This document shows, one piece after another, positions 58,913 to 64,000 of a stretch of DNA of 64,000 nucleotides. The stretch comes from Neurospora intermedia (Eukaryota; Ascomycota; Sordariomycetes; Sordariales; Sordariaceae). Position numbers and translations under genes: made by a program. The notes under the pieces are model-generated. The model had not been told where the DNA came from and did no database searches. It worked only from the letters and a program-made list of their open reading frames with translations. The stretch covers positions 2,480,001 to 2,544,000 of the forward strand of contig BTPP01000005.1 in assembly GCA_037102815.1 (NCBI GenBank), in the 5' to 3' direction. Numbering within the stretch: position 1 is the stretch's first letter; every line of letters starts with the position of its first letter.

Positions 58913-60682
58913 GTGAACAGGTGGTTGGGCACCTGGACGTTCTGGGTGGGCTGGAAGCCGGGCTGAAAGACATGCTTGACGGGATGCGGAACCGTGGTAA
59001 TAGGAACGCTCACCGAGATTTCGTTTGAGTTAGTTAGGTGGTTGAAGCGAGGGTTGAAGGAGTTGTGTTGCAGGCCACGATCCACCGCATCGCCATTGCT
59101 GGAGTTACCGGGAATTGCGTTTAAACCGTTGGCTAAGTCATTGTCCACCAGACTTAGTAAGGTATCCCCCAAACGCAGGTTGTTGTTGTAGAAGGTCGCG
59201 CTGTTCACAGAAAGGTTGTAGCTCAGGCTGTTAGGCCGACTAAAGCCCATCGCGCTGCCGTTCACCGTGTCAACATTTTCCATGTAGCCTTCATCTAGAC
59301 TGTGGACTCGGTTGCTGTTCTGGATGCCGTGCACCCCAAAACCGTTCCTGGCGTCGCTTGAGTAGGCCAGGGGAGCTGAGCGAGTGGGAGCACCAAAGGT
59401 CAATCCGTTTCCAACATGATGGGTGCCAAGTGGAAAGCCATCGCCGTCCAGGCCTTGTCGAAATCCGTTGCCGAGTCTCTCTGCTCCAGAGAGGGACCCC
59501 ATGGCCATGCCCACACCCAATGCCCTGGTTGACAGCATTGCTCGAGTTAATGACCGGAGCAGTGGTCATCACTCCAGTACCGGCAGTGGCAAGGCGAGTG
59601 TAGGGCGGCGGGGGGTCTCATACTTATGGGTTTTGGCCGGTACCGAGAACTCTCGGGAGCCGTGGGTGTAAGTAGCAAAAGGGATTTCGTGATGTTTCTG
59701 GGGTTGCTGGTAATGGTGCTGTTGCTGATCCTGTTGCTGCGGCAGGGCAGGCCTGGGGGTTCGCGCACACAAAGAAGACGATGAGAAGCCGGGGGTGTGG
59801 CGGTTATTGCCGTTGTGGTTCTCATTGTCACGCCCGTTGTCTTCCCGGGCACGCTTTCGCGGGTTAACGTGTGAGACCGGGGCTACCGCATTCCGTATGG
59901 CTTTATTGGCCTTCGCATCCATTTTTTCGGCGATTTCGTAATCATCGCGCCTAAGTTTTCTCAAGAGCGCATTAACGCGAATCTATTTTGCAATGAAAAT
60001 TAGTGCATATTCTCCAGGCATCAATACTACCCAGTGTCAAATTGCTTTGAAAAAAAAAGGATCTCGGTAATACAAATAAGAGCAAGATCAGCTGGTGGAC
60101 GTCGAGGATGGCTTTAGCATAGTAGCCGTCGGCGAATCCATTTCATGGGAACACCGAAACAGCTGAGCAATATGCGAACGCCGACAATATATTTATAAGG
60201 ATAAGATCGAGAAAAGTTGCAAGATCTTTGATTCTGACCGCAATACGGGATCGATAGTGATATCAAAATGAAAAATTGAAAAATATTCGAATGAGTTCGA
60301 GTGGAAACCAAAATTCGAGGTCGCTGGAAATTGAAATGCTGGGTGGCTTGGATAGGAAAAAAGACCATGGAATGTAACCTTGCTTCACTGGAATGTACGT
60401 CGAGTAACTGGAATGTGACAAGCAAGGAAGCTGAGCTATCCCGACAAGTTTCTTTGTTTGGCGACATGTTCCTGGGGGACAAAGCACACAAACATCAAGC
60501 AATAGCAGAGCAAGTAACATACCTGGGTACTTTTTTGACTTGTGGCGCCCATGCATTTGGTAACGCTTGCTAGATCGTACTTGATTCTTCTCGCCATTGA
60601 TAAATAGCCCACACAAAAGCTTGTAGTCGCTACCCGTCAGGCTAAGCGCAACCTTGGAAGCTTTGGAAGACTTGGGTGACAT
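58909..60682 (-). CDS. Probable multi-exon gene, unknown (possibly a DNA-binding regulator)
   Basis: Two exons are clear: 59982-59624 and 59524-58909, joined by a 99-nt intron (GTATGA donor, TTAAC branch, ACCAG acceptor) that restores frame at THK/ALGVG. The first follows an acceptor-like ATTGCAAAATAG and encodes IRVNALLRKLRRDDYEIAEK, a basic nuclear-signal-like PRKRARED and a His/Gln-rich part. The second encodes an Asn/Gly-rich stretch. An upstream exon starting at 60682 (MSPKSSKASKVALSLTGSDY, then KLLCGLFING) resembles the short N-termini of fungal Myb-like proteins, but how it is spliced to the rest is unresolved; about 600 bases lie between. The stop at 58909 may be an artefact if the next frame (58496-58912) is the true end. 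Confidence 0.5.
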
Positions 60683-61029
60683 CGTAGCAGGTATCGCAAT
60701 TTTTTTCGAGTTGTGTTGTTGTTTGGTGATACCCTAGAGAAGGCCTAAGGCGTGGTCGAGCCAAGTTTTGAGAGATTAGGTGGTCTGGCAAATTTGTAAA
60801 ATTGTTGAAGGATAGGAAGCGCTGAGTAATGGTTTTCAGTAGATGGTTTTCGTGGTAGTTGATGATATGTTGCTGCTGTTGGTGTTCAAGTCTGCGGAAG
60901 TCGAGAAAGAGGTCAGAACAGAGAGGGTACTGTCAATAGTGGGGAAATAAAATCATAGACAGGTGGATATGCGAGCAACTTGTAGAATATCAATATTGTT
61001 GATTGCCACGGTCGGCGTTGTCGGCTGCG

Positions 61030-61060
<31 letters not shown>

Positions 61061-63894
61061 AAAAAAAAGGACGAACTTGGAGCCGAGTAGATAAGCGTGA
61101 GTAACTTTTCAGAGGTTATCGTACCTTAATCAATCGAGCGCCTTGATTTTGGACACCATGTGTCCAGTAAAAACGTAGTCTGGTTAATCTGTACGCCTGG
61201 CGTGTACCGTATAAACTCTGGAAATCCAGAAAAGAGCAGGTTGCATGCCTCAAGGTTGAGGATAGGTAGGTGTCCCAGGGAAAAGCAAAAGCTTCAGCGT
61301 CGCGTCATCCTAAAGTTGCAAAGTGGACAGACAGTCGGGGACCGGGGACTTCCTTTCCTCCACGAGCTACTCAGCGGCAATTACTCGAATCTTTACCAAC
61401 GGTGTACGGACGACAGCTCGTTGGCGAGTTCGGTGAGGATGATGAATTGAGTGACATGACGCCGCCAGAATGCGGGAGAATAACGGGTTGCTGAAGAAAA
61501 TTTGGCGAAGGGCAGTGGTTGCAAAGGCCAGATATACCGGACTGACACACTAGACTGGCGGAGAATTGTCTTTCTGGGCCACAGAATGCTGGCAGAGCTA
61601 CAGGGAACAAATTTCGAGCCTGTAAATTGAACCACTGGCGAGTAGGAGTATTGCGCGCGATGAGTAATCTCGAAGAGCTTCACTAGCTGAAGTGGCACAT
61701 GTGCTGGTAGCTGCTCCTTGTCGTGCTGAACGTTGGGTGCTCTGAAAGGAAACCTGATGCAAGTCTGGTTCACCAATCTGCCGAATTTGTTCGGTAGCGA
61801 GTCCCAACGAAGGGCGATTGCCTGGAGATGACGGGGCCACTCAAATGTATACTGGCGTAGTGAAATGCTTCTCTCCAATCGACATCTTGCACACCGGTGT
61901 TGTTGTTGGCGAGTAGCCGACAGAGAAAAGAAGAGCTATGGCGCCAGAGGAGCAAAATAGTTGGCTCATCGTGATCGGGCAGGCTTCGGCAAGCAAGAGT
62001 CTGGGAAAGAGAACTACCTGTGCCCGAGATCTGGGGTGCCCAAGAGCGTAATGCGACGATCTCTTGGCTAACTGTTTCTGGTTTTGTCGTTGTAGTCGCT
62101 GTTGTCGTTGTCAATGTATTGTTTGAGGAGGTGGACGACGACGTGGAGGAGAGAAGAAGGAGGAGGAAAGAGAAGAACGAAAGAACGAAAGAAGAGCAGA
62201 TCCCAAAATTTTAGCTTGGATTTGCCCGCAAGACCACCAGTTTGATGACGGTTGTCGCCGAGAAGCGAAGCCAGGGCTGCCGTACCTTCACCCAAACGGC
62301 CAAGGAAGCGCCAGAAAACCGGGAGACCTAACTTGACAATCTTAAGATTTGATCATGACCCGACTTAGTGTACTGTTGTGATTCGAGCTAGCCAAAGCAA
62401 GAATACGCGGGCTATCGTGGTAGCTGGGGAGGATCGGAACTTGACCCACGCCACGCCAAACCTCGGCAGGCCCAGATTTTGGAATTTCCTCAGGCTTTGG
62501 CTAGTATGGATCACTCTTCGAGAAGTTCGATAAGGTTTGGTATCGCTACGTGTATCGGAAGGGCGGTTACGGGCCTGTCAGGCCAGATAGCAGGCTCGCA
62601 GTGAACCGGCCATGGCGGTCGAGTATGGGAAGAAAGGTGGTCAAACGCCGTGAACTGATGGAACAGTCCCAGAGTATGATGTTGGGGGGCAGCTGTGGCT
62701 AGCCAAGGTGGCATCGAGGTACTGATGGGCCAAGCTGACGAACGAGCGGACGAACAGTGACCAAGATGGTTGATGGTGATTCACTGACTTGCGCCTGTAA
62801 GCCTATGAGGAGCGGAAGAGGGAGACATTAGGCATCAAGGGAGATGGATGAAACGGCCGCAGAGCATAGGGATAAGCATACCCAACATATAGCAATGACC
62901 CTGGAGGCATTGGCTTATTCAAGCCGTGTGATTCTTGGAGGCTCGGGGCCAGCGACATAGGCATGTGGGTTGACGGTTGAACATCGTCAAGAAAAGAAGT
63001 CGGTACGAATGAAGGTGTACTGAAAGTCAGTACGTTGGATCAGAGCGAGTCAAATGTAGGTAGGTAGTATGAGTGCGGTTGAGAAGAGAGGAATGTCCCC
63101 CCGTCGCCAAGCCAAGTCTAAAATTCCTGAAGATAGAAAGTTAGAGTGGGGTGCTCTTTCCTCCTGTCAAAGCACTGGCCGTGATAAAGTACTGAAGCGA
63201 TTGCGCAACGACTTTTAATACAGAGAAATTTGACCCAACTGTGTGATAATGGGTGGTTTGAGGCTGACAACCTGGGCATATGTGGTTGACAGCTGGAAAA
63301 GTTCTGGGGAGTAAGCAAGCCAGTGGTGTACCATAGTATTCTGTTGGAACCAGAGAGACAGGAACGACTGTCATGGTGGCCTTGAGCGACACGCTACAAG
63401 GCGAAAATACCGAGTGTCCTGGTTGAACGCTTTCGAAATTATACCTGGAAAATCAGCCCGGCCTTAAAAAACATGAAAGAGCACTAACAACCAAAGGGCA
63501 TGCAAGGACGTACCTCAATACGGTAGTAACCATCATTCATTATCTTCGTTAAACCTATAATCGTACAATGGCAAACAGATTCCAGCAAAGATAAGACAGC
63601 TGCTATGTTTCAAGCAGAGGACAAGAGAGGTAAACACGCAAAGCAAAAGACCAAGGGAAACCGACCGCCCGTCATGAAACCCAAAAACCAAATATCCATC
63701 CATAGCTATTCGAAGAGTAGTAGGCCGTTTGTAGATATCAAACTGGAAGTATCCAAAGCCCTTGTACCCAGAGAAGAAAGATGAAAAAAAAAGAGACAGA
63801 CAACAGAAGCAGGAACAACGAAGGAAAAAGTCATTCTACATCCGTATCCATCACGGATTTTGTCAGTAGTGACCGGCACTGCCCCCCCTCAACA
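60683..63894. other. Intergenic or relic region, no gene recognised
   Basis: Minus-strand open frames at 61393-61878 and 61770-62114 overlap in different frames and have no recognisable domain. A poly(A) tract lies near 61030. The 14-mer TACCGTATAAACTC at about 61206 also occurs in the inverted-repeat arm at 48116. Confidence 0.4.
61030..61058. repeat. Poly(A) tract
   Basis: Twenty-nine uninterrupted adenines, then GG and a further A8. It could be a simple slippage tract or the tail of a retrocopied sequence; no source gene is visible next to it. Confidence 0.9.
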
Positions 63895-64000
63895 TCAACA
63901 CTGATACTGCTGAGCATCCCAGTCTTCCTGCTTGATCCCGCCGGTCTGGTCCTCATGTTCCATCATGGTAGCGTGTACCCGAAGTTGCTCAGCAGCATGC
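63895..64000 (-). CDS. C-terminal end of a gene leaving the window (partial)
   Basis: The minus strand from the window edge reads AAEQLRVHATMMEHEDQTGG then IKQEDWDAQQYQC and a TGA at 63895-63897, with good codon use and a charged, tail-like composition. The function cannot be told from this piece. Confidence 0.5.
   Translation of the reverse strand, partial: HAAEQLRVHATMMEHEDQTGGIKQEDWDAQQYQC

Noticed and set aside
59525-59623. Apparent pair of frameshifts between the His/Gln-rich and Asn/Gly-rich parts
   Set aside because: Fully explained by a canonical 99-nt intron (GTATGA donor, TTAAC branch, ACCAG acceptor).

Overview
The window looks like chromosomal DNA of a filamentous ascomycete, most likely a Sordariomycete. 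Introns are short (about 55-120 nt) with GTRNGT donors and CTRAC-type branch sites, intergenic spaces are long, and the recognisable proteins are fungal (GH72 glucanosyltransferase, MFS carriers, F-box protein, Rvb2, Ufd1). The genus is not claimed. All assignments are by eye from conserved motifs.

Left part (0.6-24 kb): a myo-inositol/sugar-type MFS transporter, a second MFS transporter of the drug/polyamine H+ antiporter type, a GPI-anchored GH72 cell-wall enzyme and a large RD/RE-rich nuclear-type protein, separated by long non-coding stretches. These stretches hold microsatellites, a 386-bp MITE-like element with almost perfect 94-bp inverted ends and TA target duplications (9929-10314), and a broken protein-kinase-like relic (about 12.2-12.7 kb).

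Middle part (27-45 kb) is the housekeeping core: a coiled-coil protein, the AAA+ ATPase Rvb2, a GYF-domain spliceosomal protein (Lin1/CD2BP2 type), the segregase cofactor Ufd1, an intronless tRNA-Arg(ACG), an F-box protein and a multi-exon membrane protein whose reading frame is broken at two places. The genes are separately promoted; lin1 and ufd1 are divergent, rvb2 and lin1 are convergent.

Right part (45.5-64 kb) is different. It carries almost no intact genes. Instead, pieces of a DED1/vasa-like DEAD-box RNA helicase lie scattered in both orientations: two Q-motif blocks, one motif I block with a surviving intron, a duplicated motif Ib block, and two C-terminal-domain blocks, one with a triplicated segment. 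Local tandem duplications of 66-120 bp, a 59-bp inverted repeat and a dispersed repeat that looks like the 3' end of an intron lie among them. A probable multi-exon gene of unknown function (58.5-60.7 kb) and the C-terminal end of a gene leaving the right edge close the window. The helicase graveyard is the most unusual part of the sequence.
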